From: a virus | Virus record (IMG/VR): IMGVR_UViG_3300032323_001868 | Span: 25,762 to 89,761 of that record | Strand: one strand, 5' to 3' | Length of the DNA stretch: 64,000 nucleotides | Part shown: positions 6,423 through 12,859 of the stretch, in pieces | How positions within the stretch are numbered: the stretch's first letter is position 1 | How the letters are laid out: the number at the start of each line of letters is the position of its first letter | Notes under the pieces: model-generated | Told to the model about the DNA's origin: nothing | Database searches by the model: none | The model's input: the letters and a program-made list of their open reading frames with translations, nothing else | Translations under genes and position numbers: made by a program

Positions 6423-6581
6423 TTATCGCTTTTGATTAAAACGACTTAGTGTAACCAACTCATTGTGTAGTCTAGAATTTTCTTTGACTAGTTCTATGTT
6501 TTGTTTCCAGAATAAAAACATAACTGTTATTGAGCCAGCAAGTGCAATTATGATTGCAAGTAAATCCCAGTTAGTTAGCAT
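6423..6581 (-). CDS. Small membrane protein with coiled-coil tail, 52 aa
   Basis: The start at 6579-6581 (MLTNWDLLAIIIALAGSITV) fits the operon better than the longer frame. Residues 6-25 are one strong transmembrane helix (LLAIIIALAGSITVMFLF), followed by a charged helix (ELVKENSRLHNELVTL). The topology resembles small phage membrane proteins of early operons. Its N-terminus overlaps the upstream gene by 11 bases. Confidence 0.6.
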   Translation of the reverse strand: MLTNWDLLAIIIALAGSITVMFLFWKQNIELVKENSRLHNELVTLSRFNQKR

Positions 6582-6762
6582 TTCTTGTCTCCATTTCCTC
6601 GCATGCTTGTGTAAATCTATCACGATTAAAGTTTGGATTGTCGCTTGCAAAAAAATCTGCAAAGTCATTTACCAAATCTTCCCACCAGTAATTATCTATC
6701 ATGGCTTTTTGGTATCCTGAAAGAATATCTGCAACTGCTACATAGTCTTTGCGTGTCATCAT
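6571..6762 (-). CDS. Hypothetical protein, 63 aa
   Basis: MMTRKDYVAVADILSGYQKA: a small helical protein resembling short actinophage proteins that begin (M)TRKDYVAIA. The body is aromatic and acidic (NYWWEDLVNDFADFFA). The first ATG overlaps the stop of the upstream gene; the second ATG is equally possible. Function unknown. Confidence 0.6.
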   Translation of the reverse strand: MMTRKDYVAVADILSGYQKAMIDNYWWEDLVNDFADFFASDNPNFNRDRFTQACEEMETRNAN

Positions 6763-6968
6763 TAGTCTGCCACCTTTAGAATTGCGTACGAGCCGTTTTC
6801 GTTGATTTCATCTAACGCAGGCTGAATGCGTGGTGCAAGAACTTCTTTTAGCAGGCCTTCAAGCATTGTTTTACGCATTGTTGATTCTAGTGCAAGAATC
6901 TGCATTCCTACTGGATGAGTTTCGTCAATTTCTGTAACGAACTTTAGAGAGTGTTCAACTTTTACCAT
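6762..6968 (-). CDS. Hypothetical protein, 68 aa
   Basis: MVKVEHSLKFVTEIDETHPV, a beta strand followed by a long helix (LESTMRKTMLEGLLKEVLAP). No recognised domain. Overlaps both neighbours by 1-3 bases, so it is translated in a coupled operon. Confidence 0.6.
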   Translation of the reverse strand: MVKVEHSLKFVTEIDETHPVGMQILALESTMRKTMLEGLLKEVLAPRIQPALDEINENGSYAILKVAD

Positions 6969-7150
6969 TAGAGTGTAGCCTTTCCACGAAGTGTTCCACG
7001 AACGCCGAGTGCGTCACATGATAGTTTTACAGATACGCCAGCAGGTAGCGTGTTAGGATAAGTGCTGATAAATTGTGCAACTGCACCTCGTGAGGGTAGT
7101 TGAATGGTTTTAACTGTACCATTAAAAGTTTCTAGATTTACTTTATACAT
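6968..7150 (-). CDS. Hypothetical protein, 60 aa (paralogue of 9093-9266)
   Basis: MYKVNLETFNGTVKTIQLPS...VSVKLSCDALGVRGTLRG aligns end to end with the + strand protein at 9093-9266 (MKVTLTSMSGN...QRVKITCDILGIDGYLQG). Small beta-alpha fold, function unknown. Having copies in two oppositely oriented operons suggests an early gene duplication. Confidence 0.65.
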   Translation of the reverse strand: MYKVNLETFNGTVKTIQLPSRGAVAQFISTYPNTLPAGVSVKLSCDALGVRGTLRGKATL

Positions 7151-7151
7151 A

Positions 7152-7367
7152 TTAGTTTTCCTTTCTTACTGCAACTGTACGGAATGTTTTGCGACCCCAT
7201 GTGTTAGAACCGCTGTAAGGTGCGATTTCTACAAGGTAGGTGTCGCAATCTGCATACCATACCGCTTTAGGGTGTGGCTCTGCACTTATGATTTCTCCAC
7301 GCATTGTTTTGGAGATATATTCTTTTCCCACAAGTAGGGACTGGACATTGTAGACATTTGCAGACAT
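7152..7367 (-). CDS. Hypothetical beta-rich protein, 71 aa
   Basis: MSANVYNVQSLLVGKEYISK: like the YxxGD paralogues it has a VGKEY strand and a second half of alternating hydrophobic strands (TYLVEIAPYSG, KTFRTVAVRKE). First gene of an operon of at least five genes (down to 6423) under the promoter at 7403-7431. Function unknown. Confidence 0.65.
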   Translation of the reverse strand: MSANVYNVQSLLVGKEYISKTMRGEIISAEPHPKAVWYADCDTYLVEIAPYSGSNTWGRKTFRTVAVRKEN

Positions 7368-7402
7368 AAGTTTGTCTCACTTTCTTTTTTGTTAATATAG
7401 CA

Positions 7403-7449
7403 AGTGTAGCATTTTTGGGTGACAATATCAAATTGAGAATCGGACATAT
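7403..7449 (-). promoter_or_regulatory. Early promoter with WTGTCR box and upstream motif
   Basis: TTGATA (7426-7431), 17 bp, TACACT (7403-7408); TTGTCA (7420-7425) is 11 bp from the -10. The variant ATATGTCCGATT motif (7441-7449) lies 10 bp upstream of the -35. Confidence 0.65.
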
Positions 7450-7623
7450 CAGACAAATTGAATGTGAGGTTGGTCACATCGTTTTGCTACTTTATTTAAT
7501 TTTATAGATAGAATCTTAGCATAAGTAATCTTAAAAGTCAAGACGACACGCCGTAAATGTAATGTGATTTACACCACAGGGGGACGTCGTGCACGTCGCA
7601 TTTTTATGCAATGATCTGCATAG

Positions 7624-7713
7624 TCATTCAGTCAAGTGTAACCAGATTGAATAAATAAATAACCCAAATAAAAAAAAGAATGCAGCGTTACCATTTAAAT
7701 AAAATTCTTTCAT
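7624..7713 (-). CDS. Micro membrane protein, 29 aa
   Basis: MKEFYLNGNAAFFFLFGLFI and then YSIWLHLTE form a single hydrophobic helix of about 17 residues. The ATG overlaps the TGA of the upstream gene (ATGA) in a coupled operon. Too small for family assignment. The remaining 250 bases up to 7403 hold motifs but no gene that I can support. Confidence 0.5.
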   Translation of the reverse strand: MKEFYLNGNAAFFFLFGLFIYSIWLHLTE

Positions 7714-7886
7714 CGCTCACGCACCTCCGCTAATTCGTTGCGAAATGATTCCGCAGTCTCATGTTGTTGTTTCAATGTGAGCGAAGCCCACAAGTAACCC
7801 ATTAGGTAAGCGTTACCACTATCTACATCGCCACGAATATCTTGTGACATAGATTTTACATATTGAAGTAATTGCATATCTGCCAT
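7710..7886 (-). CDS. Hypothetical helical protein, 58 aa
   Basis: Start at 7884-7886 (MADMQLLQYVKSMSQDIRGD) is chosen because GGGAGATA precedes it and the upstream gene ends only 2 bases before it. Mostly helical, with an internal LMGYLWASLTL segment. Function unknown. Confidence 0.6.
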   Translation of the reverse strand: MADMQLLQYVKSMSQDIRGDVDSGNAYLMGYLWASLTLKQQHETAESFRNELAEVRER

Positions 7887-7888
7887 TT

Positions 7889-8074
7889 TTATATCTCCCA
7901 ACAATTTTCGCAGGTAAATTTTGTGAAGTCTCTATCTTTCAATAGAATCTCCATGAAGTTGTTATCGCATACAGAGCAAGCGATTAAGTAAGTATCAGCC
8001 AGACGATAACGCCATGGCTCTGATTTAGACAAGAGACGATTCTCTTGCACTTCTGAAGCGATTAGAATTGACAT
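7889..8074 (-). CDS. Small zinc-ribbon protein, 61 aa
   Basis: Start at 8072-8074 (MSILIASEVQENRLLSKSEP) follows GAGGAG. C-terminal half has CSVC and CENC separated by 20 residues, the zinc-ribbon pattern; N-terminal half is a charged beta segment. Stop of the upstream gene overlaps the start. Function unknown. Confidence 0.6.
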   Translation of the reverse strand: MSILIASEVQENRLLSKSEPWRYRLADTYLIACSVCDNNFMEILLKDRDFTKFTCENCWEI

Positions 8075-8241
8075 TAGTGTTGCTCCTCGCAATCTTCTAC
8101 ATAGTTGAATTCGCAGAAGTAGCAACCCATGGTTTCGCCATGTGCCTTGCATACATACTTGAACTGTGATTCCTCACAGCAATAACGCATTTCATCTTTG
8201 ATTAGATAAAATTCATTTTGGTCAATGTAGGTATCTATCAT
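8074..8241 (-). CDS. Cysteine-rich micro-protein, 55 aa
   Basis: MIDTYIDQNEFYLIKDEMRY then CC, C, CYFC and C: seven cysteines in 35 residues, suggesting a metal cluster or disulfide-rich fold. Start overlaps the previous stop (TGATG). Function unknown. Confidence 0.55.
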   Translation of the reverse strand: MIDTYIDQNEFYLIKDEMRYCCEESQFKYVCKAHGETMGCYFCEFNYVEDCEEQH

Positions 8242-8402
8242 CAGTTACCTGCCTTTCTGCAACGAATACCATCGTTGCCTACATAGCGATTTAGACCTGC
8301 AACGAAAGTAATTGTTTCGTTACAGTAGAAGCAATCGCCATTACGATTAGGGAAGTGCAGAGTAGGCTTAAGGCTATCTGCGGGGGCATATAGTGAGTTC
8401 AT
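8241..8402 (-). CDS. Micro zinc-binding protein, 53 aa
   Basis: MNSLYAPADSLKPTLHFPNR followed by CFYC and a single later Cys (IRCRKAGN). First gene of the 8402-7624 operon, with GAAAGGGG upstream of the ATG and a promoter at 8433-8455. Function unknown. Confidence 0.55.
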   Translation of the reverse strand: MNSLYAPADSLKPTLHFPNRNGDCFYCNETITFVAGLNRYVGNDGIRCRKAGN

Positions 8403-8432
8403 GTGAACCCCTTTCTTTAACTTGATATAACT

Positions 8433-8455
8433 ATCTTAGCATGGGGGTCTGACAA
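8433..8455 (-). promoter_or_regulatory. Early promoter with WTGTCR box
   Basis: TAAGAT (8433-8438) with TTGTCA (8450-8455) 11 bp upstream and CCCCCAT in the spacer, closely matching the 6248 promoter. The hexamer at the normal -35 position is poor. Confidence 0.55.
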
Positions 8456-8642
8456 ATTGACTCAGACATTACGGAATAAAACGGACATTTAGTACAAAAC
8501 TTTTTATGTGATTAGCGCCACATTTCGGGGGATTCAATAACATTTCCATAACAATCTTAACACTATCGGCGTGTCGATTTGACAACGTGCTGGCACGTCC
8601 AGTGTGATGTAGAACACATGTGATGCATACCACAAAGTCCAG

Positions 8643-8689
8643 AATGTCCGATTTGTACCCCTCAAAATGTCGGTGGTATATGTTAGGAT
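8643..8689 (+). promoter_or_regulatory. Rightward early promoter with both motifs
   Basis: AATGTCCGATTTG at 8643-8655, ATGTCG at 8667-8672, and TAGGAT at 8684-8689 (11 bp after the box). It is the only early promoter of this class on the + strand and keeps the same internal order. Confidence 0.55.
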
Positions 8690-8721
8690 AGTTACTATCA
8701 AGATAAAGAAAGGTGGTCTCC

Positions 8722-8898
8722 ATGACTACATTAACACATACACATACACCTAACATGGGTGCAATATCCGAATACAACGAAACTAAGTACACTTTCTGTA
8801 CAGATTGTGAGCAAAATATAGAATCGTTCTATATTGAATCAGACGGAGACCGCTTAGGTATGTGGTCTGATTGGAGATTGTCAAACATATGTTGGTAG
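8722..8898 (+). CDS. Small zinc-ribbon-like protein, 58 aa
   Basis: ATG at 8722 preceded by AAAGGTGG. MTTLTHTHTPNMGAISEYNE, then FCTDCEQNIESFYIES and a terminal CW. One CxxC pair plus a lone Cys, so possibly a half site. First gene of the divergent + strand cluster. Confidence 0.55.
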   Translation: MTTLTHTHTPNMGAISEYNETKYTFCTDCEQNIESFYIESDGDRLGMWSDWRLSNICW

Positions 8899-8993
8899 AT
8901 ATTTTTCTCTGCGATGGTTGCGATACACTTGCTAAGGTAAGTGTTATAGCATCAACTATTTACATAGAGCCATGCCTATGTCAAACGAAATAG
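8889..8993 (+). CDS. Micro zinc-knuckle protein, 34 aa
   Basis: MLVDIFLCDGCDTLAKVSVI then CLC near the end: CxxC and CxC. Its ATG overlaps the end of the upstream gene by 10 bases. Same style as the - strand micro zinc proteins. Confidence 0.45.
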   Translation: MLVDIFLCDGCDTLAKVSVIASTIYIEPCLCQTK

Positions 8994-9139
8994 AAAGGCG
9001 CAGGGCTCACCTTGCAAGCGGGGGAACAATAGCAAACTATGACCGCTCTCACTATCCACAATGGCACAAAGATAAATTAGAAAAGGAATCAAATGAAAGT
9101 AACACTCACATCAATGTCAGGCAACACACACAACATTAA
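8972..9139 (+). CDS. Small charged protein, 53-55 aa
   Basis: Open from MPMSNEIERRRAHLASGGTI with two possible ATGs (8972, 8978). Basic and polar, with no motif. It overlaps the following gene by 47 bases, which lowers confidence. Confidence 0.4.
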   Translation: MPMSNEIERRRAHLASGGTIANYDRSHYPQWHKDKLEKESNESNTHINVRQHTQH

Positions 9140-9266
9140 CCTCATGTCTAAGCAGGAGGTATATGACTTTATTGACCTTTATAAATCTACACTTTTAAAA
9201 AATCAAAGAGTAAAAATTACATGCGATATTTTAGGAATTGACGGGTATCTACAAGGTACATCGTAG
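9093..9266 (+). CDS. Hypothetical protein, 57 aa (paralogue of 6968-7150)
   Basis: MKVTLTSMSGNTHNINLMSK...NQRVKITCDILGIDGYLQGTS matches the - strand protein at 6968-7150 throughout its length, which is strong support that it is real. AAAAGGAATCAA precedes the ATG. Function unknown. The next 140 bases hold only a promoter. Confidence 0.65.
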   Translation: MKVTLTSMSGNTHNINLMSKQEVYDFIDLYKSTLLKNQRVKITCDILGIDGYLQGTS

Positions 9267-9392
9267 ACCGATCCCGTGTGTGCTCACTAATCTTAAGTGA
9301 TATTTTTTACTGTATTGCGTATCATACATCTGAGAAAAATATTCAGATTTTTGGGAAATGAAAAATTTTTCAGATTTTCGGGTATACAAAGG

Positions 9393-9401
9393 TGCTATAA
9401 T
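9393..9401 (+). promoter_or_regulatory. Extended -10 promoter (TGC-TATAAT)
   Basis: TGC followed by perfect TATAAT (9396-9401), 6 bases before the ATG at 9408, so transcription should begin at or next to the start codon. Confidence 0.65.
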
Positions 9402-9407
9402 CTATAT

Positions 9408-9488
9408 ATGACAGAAGATACAACTGGTAAAAACTGCTGTGCTGAATGCACATGCGAGAACCCACATCAATCAAAACCACAAGACTAA
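9408..9488 (+). CDS. Cysteine-rich 26-aa micro-protein, leaderless
   Basis: MTEDTTGKNCCAECTCENPH: four Cys in seven residues (CC-AE-C-T-C). There is no Shine-Dalgarno; the ATG falls at the expected transcription start. The longer frame upstream is rejected because it would start before the promoter. Confidence 0.5.
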   Translation: MTEDTTGKNCCAECTCENPHQSKPQD

Positions 9489-9494
9489 CCCCTT

Positions 9495-9662
9495 ATGGCA
9501 ATACTAGACAATTTTGAGAACTCTTGGGACATAGAGTACCCAAACCTCATTTCAAAAACATTTTCAGATTTGGTATGCTCAGACTGCCAACAAACTACTG
9601 ATAAACCTTACATATCCGACAAGCCACAAAGCCATGCTCACATTTTGGCAGGGGACGAATAA
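9495..9662 (+). CDS. Possible small CxxC protein, 55 aa
   Basis: MAILDNFENSWDIEYPNLIS and a CSDC pair. It starts 6 bases after the previous stop, but its last 68 bases overlap the convergent gene at 9595-9798, so the 3' end is doubtful. Confidence 0.4.
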   Translation: MAILDNFENSWDIEYPNLISKTFSDLVCSDCQQTTDKPYISDKPQSHAHILAGDE

Positions 9663-9798
9663 TCTTATACTGATCCAGATAGAACCTAATTAAATCTGGA
9701 TGAACACCTGCTATCTCAGATATCCACTTAACACTACGACCCATAACGATATACTGGTTTTTCAACCATTCTTCACTTTGCCAGTCTCTCATTACCAT
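9595..9798 (-). CDS. Small HTH-like protein with C-terminal Cys cluster
   Basis: 67 residues. SVKWISEIAGVHPDLIRFYL (residues about 23-42) reads as a helix-turn-helix, and the C-terminus CEHGFVACRIC is a likely metal site. This composition suggests a small DNA-binding regulator. Its start overlaps the end of the upstream 9792-9992 gene by 7 bases. HTH assignment is by eye. Confidence 0.6.
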   Translation of the reverse strand: MVMRDWQSEEWLKNQYIVMGRSVKWISEIAGVHPDLIRFYLDQYKIIRPLPKCEHGFVACRICKVYQ

Positions 9799-9992
9799 TT
9801 ACCTATCGGACATTTAGCATGAAGCAACTCGGTTTTAAGTTTCATAAAGCAATGACATTTTTTGCAGCGGGATCCATTCTTCTTAAAGAACTCACATCCA
9901 GAACATATTTTTAAGCGGGAGTTAACAACCTCTTCACTGGCTCTTGGAGAAGAAGGCTTTAACCAATCTCCAAATGTAACATCTTCTGGCAC
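9792..9992 (-). CDS. DUF6171-like zinc-ribbon protein
   Basis: 66 residues, GTG start behind GGAGATAAT. The pattern ICSGCEFFKKNGSRCKKCHC...LLHAKCPIGKW has six or seven Cys and the terminal CPxGKW typical of the DUF6171 phage zinc-ribbon family. Function unknown. Immediately downstream of the small membrane protein gene 9994-10143. Confidence 0.7.
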   Translation of the reverse strand: MPEDVTFGDWLKPSSPRASEEVVNSRLKICSGCEFFKKNGSRCKKCHCFMKLKTELLHAKCPIGKW

Positions 9993-9993
9993 A

Positions 9994-10143
9994 TTATCTC
10001 CAAACCATCATCATAATAACAAATAAAAAAACAATAAACTGACTATATGAAAACATTCCCAATATACCGCTATCCACATAACCTATTATAGCCCATACGA
10101 AGGTTTGAAGCCACTTGTAGACATAGTTGGGAGTATCTCCCAT
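9994..10143 (-). CDS. Small membrane protein, holin candidate
   Basis: A 49-codon frame MGDTPNYVYKWLQTFVWAII...FIVFLFVIMMMVWR with two hydrophobic segments (residues about 14-29 and 33-48). Its stop is 1 base before the GTG of the next gene. The upstream Shine-Dalgarno is weak. Two-helix topology and size fit a small holin, but a second candidate lies at 12434, and neither is next to the endolysin. Confidence 0.5.
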   Translation of the reverse strand: MGDTPNYVYKWLQTFVWAIIGYVDSGILGMFSYSQFIVFLFVIMMMVWR

Positions 10144-10177
10144 AGATTGTCTAGAGGATGGTTTGTATAACCTCTAT

Positions 10178-10205
10178 TTTCGGCTTGACTCGTATCCCGC
10201 CGAAA
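10178..10205. terminator. Hairpin between early and fibre regions
   Basis: TTTCGGC (10178-10184) and GCCGAAA (10199-10205), 7 bp with a 14-base loop, in the gap between the leftward genes and the 10231 promoter. It may insulate the two regions; no T-tract. Confidence 0.35.
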
Positions 10206-10230
10206 TTAAAGACTATTTATCTTAGAACTC

Positions 10231-10239
10231 TGGTATACT
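10231..10239 (+). promoter_or_regulatory. Extended -10 promoter (TGG-TATACT)
   Basis: TGG then TATACT (10234-10239), six bases before the ATG at 10246; no clear -35. Leaderless start. Confidence 0.65.
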
Positions 10240-10245
10240 TCTTGT

Positions 10246-10527
10246 ATGACCCAACACCTACTTACCACTCTTAGCAACACTGAGGCTACACGCCTAACTC
10301 CAAACGGAACTCATACTGGTTTGGACATTACTATTCAAAATGTACATGAATCAGCATATGTTTATATTGGTGGAATTGGAGTGACTTCCAATAATTATGG
10401 ATACCGCCTTGCTCCAGGTGCTGCGTGGTCTATTGAACTTTCAGGTAAAGATTCTTTATATGCAATTACTGACACTAATACTTCCAAAGTGGCAGTTCTT
10501 TCTACAAACCTAGAATCAGGAAATTAA
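10246..10527 (+). CDS. Small virion/decoration-like protein, 93 aa
   Basis: MTQHLLTTLSNTEATRLTPN followed by beta strands (GLDITIQNVHESAYVYIGGI, SIELSGKDSLYAITDTNTSK). The all-beta pattern with a G-x-S-I-E-L segment resembles small jelly-roll or decoration proteins of phage fibres. It directly precedes the collagen-like fibre gene (2-base gap), suggesting a structural partner. Start fixed by the leaderless promoter. Confidence 0.6.
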   Translation: MTQHLLTTLSNTEATRLTPNGTHTGLDITIQNVHESAYVYIGGIGVTSNNYGYRLAPGAAWSIELSGKDSLYAITDTNTSKVAVLSTNLESGN

Positions 10528-10529
10528 TT

Positions 10530-11867
10530 ATGGCACGGTTTACCCAAGCAGGTGGATCAGGTTCGGGAGAACCAGGACCACAGGGCCCAGCAGGAGAAAA
10601 CGGCACTAATGGCTCAAATGGAGCAGATGGTGCAGATGCTCTATGGAATTATGTTGGGGAATACAACGGTGGTGCATCATATGCTGTAGGAGATGTTGCA
10701 ACTTATGATGGACAACTTTGGTACCGTGCTAATGCAAACGGTGGAAATGTTGGAGATACACCTTCAGAAGGATTTATCTGGAATTTACTTGCAGCAAAGG
10801 GTATTAACGGTGCTGATGGAGCAGATGGCAATGATGGTGCTCCTGGTGCAGATGGTGCACAGGGAGATACTGGTAGTCCAGGACTTGTTTATTTAGGCAG
10901 TTATGTTTCTGGTAATGGATACATTGCAAACATTGCTGTTGTAAAAGGAAGCGATAACAATCTTTACATAGCAACATCAAGTGGTGGATTAGGAGATCCA
11001 GTTGGAAATAGTGCAGAGTGGAGCATATTCCTTCCAAAGGGTGTTGATGGAGAAGATGCAACTCTTCCACAGGATTTAGGAACAACAGACAGCCCAACAT
11101 TTAGCAAGATTACACTTACAAGTAACGGGGCAATAGATAACATTACAATTGGTGATGATGTACTTATTGGTGATGGAAATATTGCAAACCACTTAGTAAT
11201 TGTTGGAAATCAAGATTCAACACAAGGTGGAATTGTTCTTGGTGACAATAAAACTGAACAAGTTTCATCATATGGATCAAATCTTTCTTTATATGCAAAC
11301 AATGACATTATTCTTAATCCAGCAAGCACATATGCATATATTGGTACACCAACTATCGGTGGAGAAACAAGGATTGCTACTTGGGATTATGTGACAACAT
11401 CTGTTGGAACAGGTAGCAATGGAGAAGTTACAAGATGGACTCCAAACTTTACAGCAACTGGTTTAACATTTACTGGATCAGGTGCTACACATCCAACATA
11501 CAATTCACACTATGTTAAGAATGGTCGTATGGTATCTTTTTTTATTGAAATTGATATGGCTACCGTTACAAATTTTGGTACTGGACAATATAAGACAGCG
11601 CTTCCATTTGCACCACTTTCTGGAACAATGAATCATTTTCAGTCATGGTGTCTTGTTGATGAAACTGCTAATCCAGATAATACAGGACATGCTATTTTGC
11701 AAGCAGATCATTTAGCAAATACATCAGTTCTTGATTTGCACTACATAAAGCAATCTGGTGGAGCAAATTCTCCAGTAATGGAAGCATTGTTTAAGCAGGG
11801 TAGCCCAGTAACATTAACTACTGCAACCCATGTTTATATCAACGGTACTTACATAACTGCTGAGTAG
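10530..11867 (+). CDS. Collagen-like tail fibre / adhesin
   Basis: 445 residues. Residues about 9-36 are Gly-X-Y triplets (EPGPQGPAGENGTNGSNG), as are residues 89-115 (GADGADGNDGAPGADG). Between and after them are two modules of the W-x-G-x-Y...GDVATYDGQLWYRA type, similar to CBM5/12-like carbohydrate-binding modules. The C-terminal third is beta-rich. Y-position prolines occur in GEP, GAP and GSP triplets, the kind hydroxylated by collagen prolyl hydroxylases. A 2OG oxygenase gene follows. Confidence 0.85.
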   Translation: MARFTQAGGSGSGEPGPQGPAGENGTNGSNGADGADALWNYVGEYNGGASYAVGDVATYDGQLWYRANANGGNVGDTPSEGFIWNLLAAKGINGADGADGNDGAPGADGAQGDTGSPGLVYLGSYVSGNGYIANIAVVKGSDNNLYIATSSGGLGDPVGNSAEWSIFLPKGVDGEDATLPQDLGTTDSPTFSKITLTSNGAIDNITIGDDVLIGDGNIANHLVIVGNQDSTQGGIVLGDNKTEQVSSYGSNLSLYANNDIILNPASTYAYIGTPTIGGETRIATWDYVTTSVGTGSNGEVTRWTPNFTATGLTFTGSGATHPTYNSHYVKNGRMVSFFIEIDMATVTNFGTGQYKTALPFAPLSGTMNHFQSWCLVDETANPDNTGHAILQADHLANTSVLDLHYIKQSGGANSPVMEALFKQGSPVTLTTATHVYINGTYITAE

Positions 11868-11877
11868 TAGTAAATAG

Positions 11878-11886
11878 TGATATAGT
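11878..11886 (+). promoter_or_regulatory. Extended -10 promoter (TGA-TATAGT)
   Basis: TGA then TATAGT (11881-11886), 17 bases before the ATG at 11904, which also has GGGGGT as ribosome-binding site. Confidence 0.5.
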
Positions 11887-11903
11887 TATATTTGGGGGTA
11901 GAT

Positions 11904-12407
11904 ATGTCATATCAGGTATTTGATAACTTTTTGTTACCTAACGAATTTAACCAAGTTAAGAACACTGTATGCGATCCAAGATTTCCTTGGGGATATAGTA
12001 GTTCTATTACGACTGAAGTAAGCACTGGACCATATGACTTTCAGTTTGTTCACATGTTTTATCAAAATCATAGAGTTATGTCAGAACACTTTGAATCTAT
12101 ATACCCTTTAATAAACAAAATAAATCCAGCAGCAATCGCAAGAGTTAAGGCAAATTTAGTTACTAGGAATCCAGTAAGTAACGAGTTTGGATATCACACA
12201 GATTTTGAAGATGCACATTTATTGAAGTCAGCGGTATATTATTTAGATACAACCGATGGCGTTACCAGGTTTAAGGACGGCACAGAGGTAGAATGCATAG
12301 AGAATAGACTATTAGTATTTAACAATAATATGCCACATACTTCTACTAGTTGTACGGATCAAAAGGTTAGAAGAGTCATAAATCTCAACTATTATGAACT
12401 AATTTAA
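11904..12407 (+). CDS. 2OG-Fe(II) dioxygenase (1 of 9)
   Basis: 167 residues from ATG 11904 (MSYQVFDNFLLPNEFNQVKN), chosen over the upstream TTG because GGGGGT lies 6 bases before it. H98-x-D100 and H145 form the iron triad and R156/R157 can bind 2-oxoglutarate; DSBH strands surround them. Family members hydroxylate protein side chains or small molecules. Directly downstream of the collagen-like fibre, which makes that fibre a plausible substrate; this is inference. Confidence 0.85.
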   Translation: MSYQVFDNFLLPNEFNQVKNTVCDPRFPWGYSSSITTEVSTGPYDFQFVHMFYQNHRVMSEHFESIYPLINKINPAAIARVKANLVTRNPVSNEFGYHTDFEDAHLLKSAVYYLDTTDGVTRFKDGTEVECIENRLLVFNNNMPHTSTSCTDQKVRRVINLNYYELI

Positions 12408-12417
12408 TCTTAAATAA

Positions 12418-12426
12418 TGATATAAT
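12418..12426 (+). promoter_or_regulatory. Extended -10 promoter (TGA-TATAAT), leaderless
   Basis: Perfect TATAAT (12421-12426) with TGA before it and the ATG 7 bases after it. Confidence 0.65.
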
Positions 12427-12433
12427 AAACCTT

Positions 12434-12649
12434 ATGACTCCACAAGACTGGGCTGCATTCATTCTTACTGTACTCTCAATAGGCGGAGTTATATTCGGTG
12501 TTATTAATTTTCTAATCAAGCACTATCTAAGCGAACTTAAGCCAAATTCAGGATCATCACTAAAAGATTCAGTCAACAGATTAGAGGATAAGACTGACAA
12601 GATGTTCGATCTATTAATTGAACATATTACAGATCATAATAAAAAGTAA
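12434..12649 (+). CDS. Holin-like small membrane protein
   Basis: 71 residues: MTPQDWAAFILTVLSIGGVI forms one transmembrane helix (residues about 6-29), followed by a polar linker and a charged amphipathic helix (LKDSVNRLEDKTDKMFDLLI). This one-TM plus coiled-coil layout is common among actinophage membrane proteins annotated as holins. Preceded by a leaderless promoter. It is not adjacent to the endolysin (22.3 kb), so the holin role is a guess. Confidence 0.6.
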   Translation: MTPQDWAAFILTVLSIGGVIFGVINFLIKHYLSELKPNSGSSLKDSVNRLEDKTDKMFDLLIEHITDHNKK

Positions 12650-12761
12650 TCTCTATATATAATATATATAAGTATATAACTTTTACAGTATATTCTTTTC
12701 TTTATATATTTTAAGTATACACTACTCAATACCCTGGTTAATTGTACATAACATTACAAAA

Positions 12762-12770
12762 CGGACATTT
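12762..12770 (-). promoter_or_regulatory. Isolated copy of the AAATGTCCG motif
   Basis: AAATGTCCGTTTTG on the - strand, in the gene-free interval before the putative small RNA. It is the only copy in the late region and has no matching promoter next to it. Confidence 0.3.
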
Positions 12771-12859
12771 AGTATTGTAACGATTAGATAACAATTTAAT
12801 AAACTCCTGGTTTTATACGTAAATGAATAACTATACAAATAATAAGATATAATCTAAGA

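Larger units (their letters stand above)
8403..8721. other. Divergent regulatory region, no gene
   Basis: This 319-bp stretch separates the leftward operon (first gene 8402) from the rightward cluster (first gene 8722). It has a promoter at each end, two copies of the ATGTCCG motif pointing outwards (8482-8490 and 8643-8650), and a central part with short inverted repeats (GTGCTGGCAC, 8588-8597). I see no convincing coding frame; an antisense frame over the + gene is rejected. Confidence 0.5.

Noticed and set aside
7286-7477. 63-codon frame upstream of the 7152-7367 gene
   Set aside because: It overlaps the promoter at 7403-7431 and the start of a better-supported gene in another frame.
8469-8792. 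107-codon - strand frame over the divergent region
   Set aside because: It covers both promoters and the + strand gene at 8722, and has no ribosome-binding site.
9807-9815. Copy of the CGGACATTT motif
   Set aside because: It lies within the DUF6171-like gene and encodes the conserved Cys-Pro, so it is probably coincidental.
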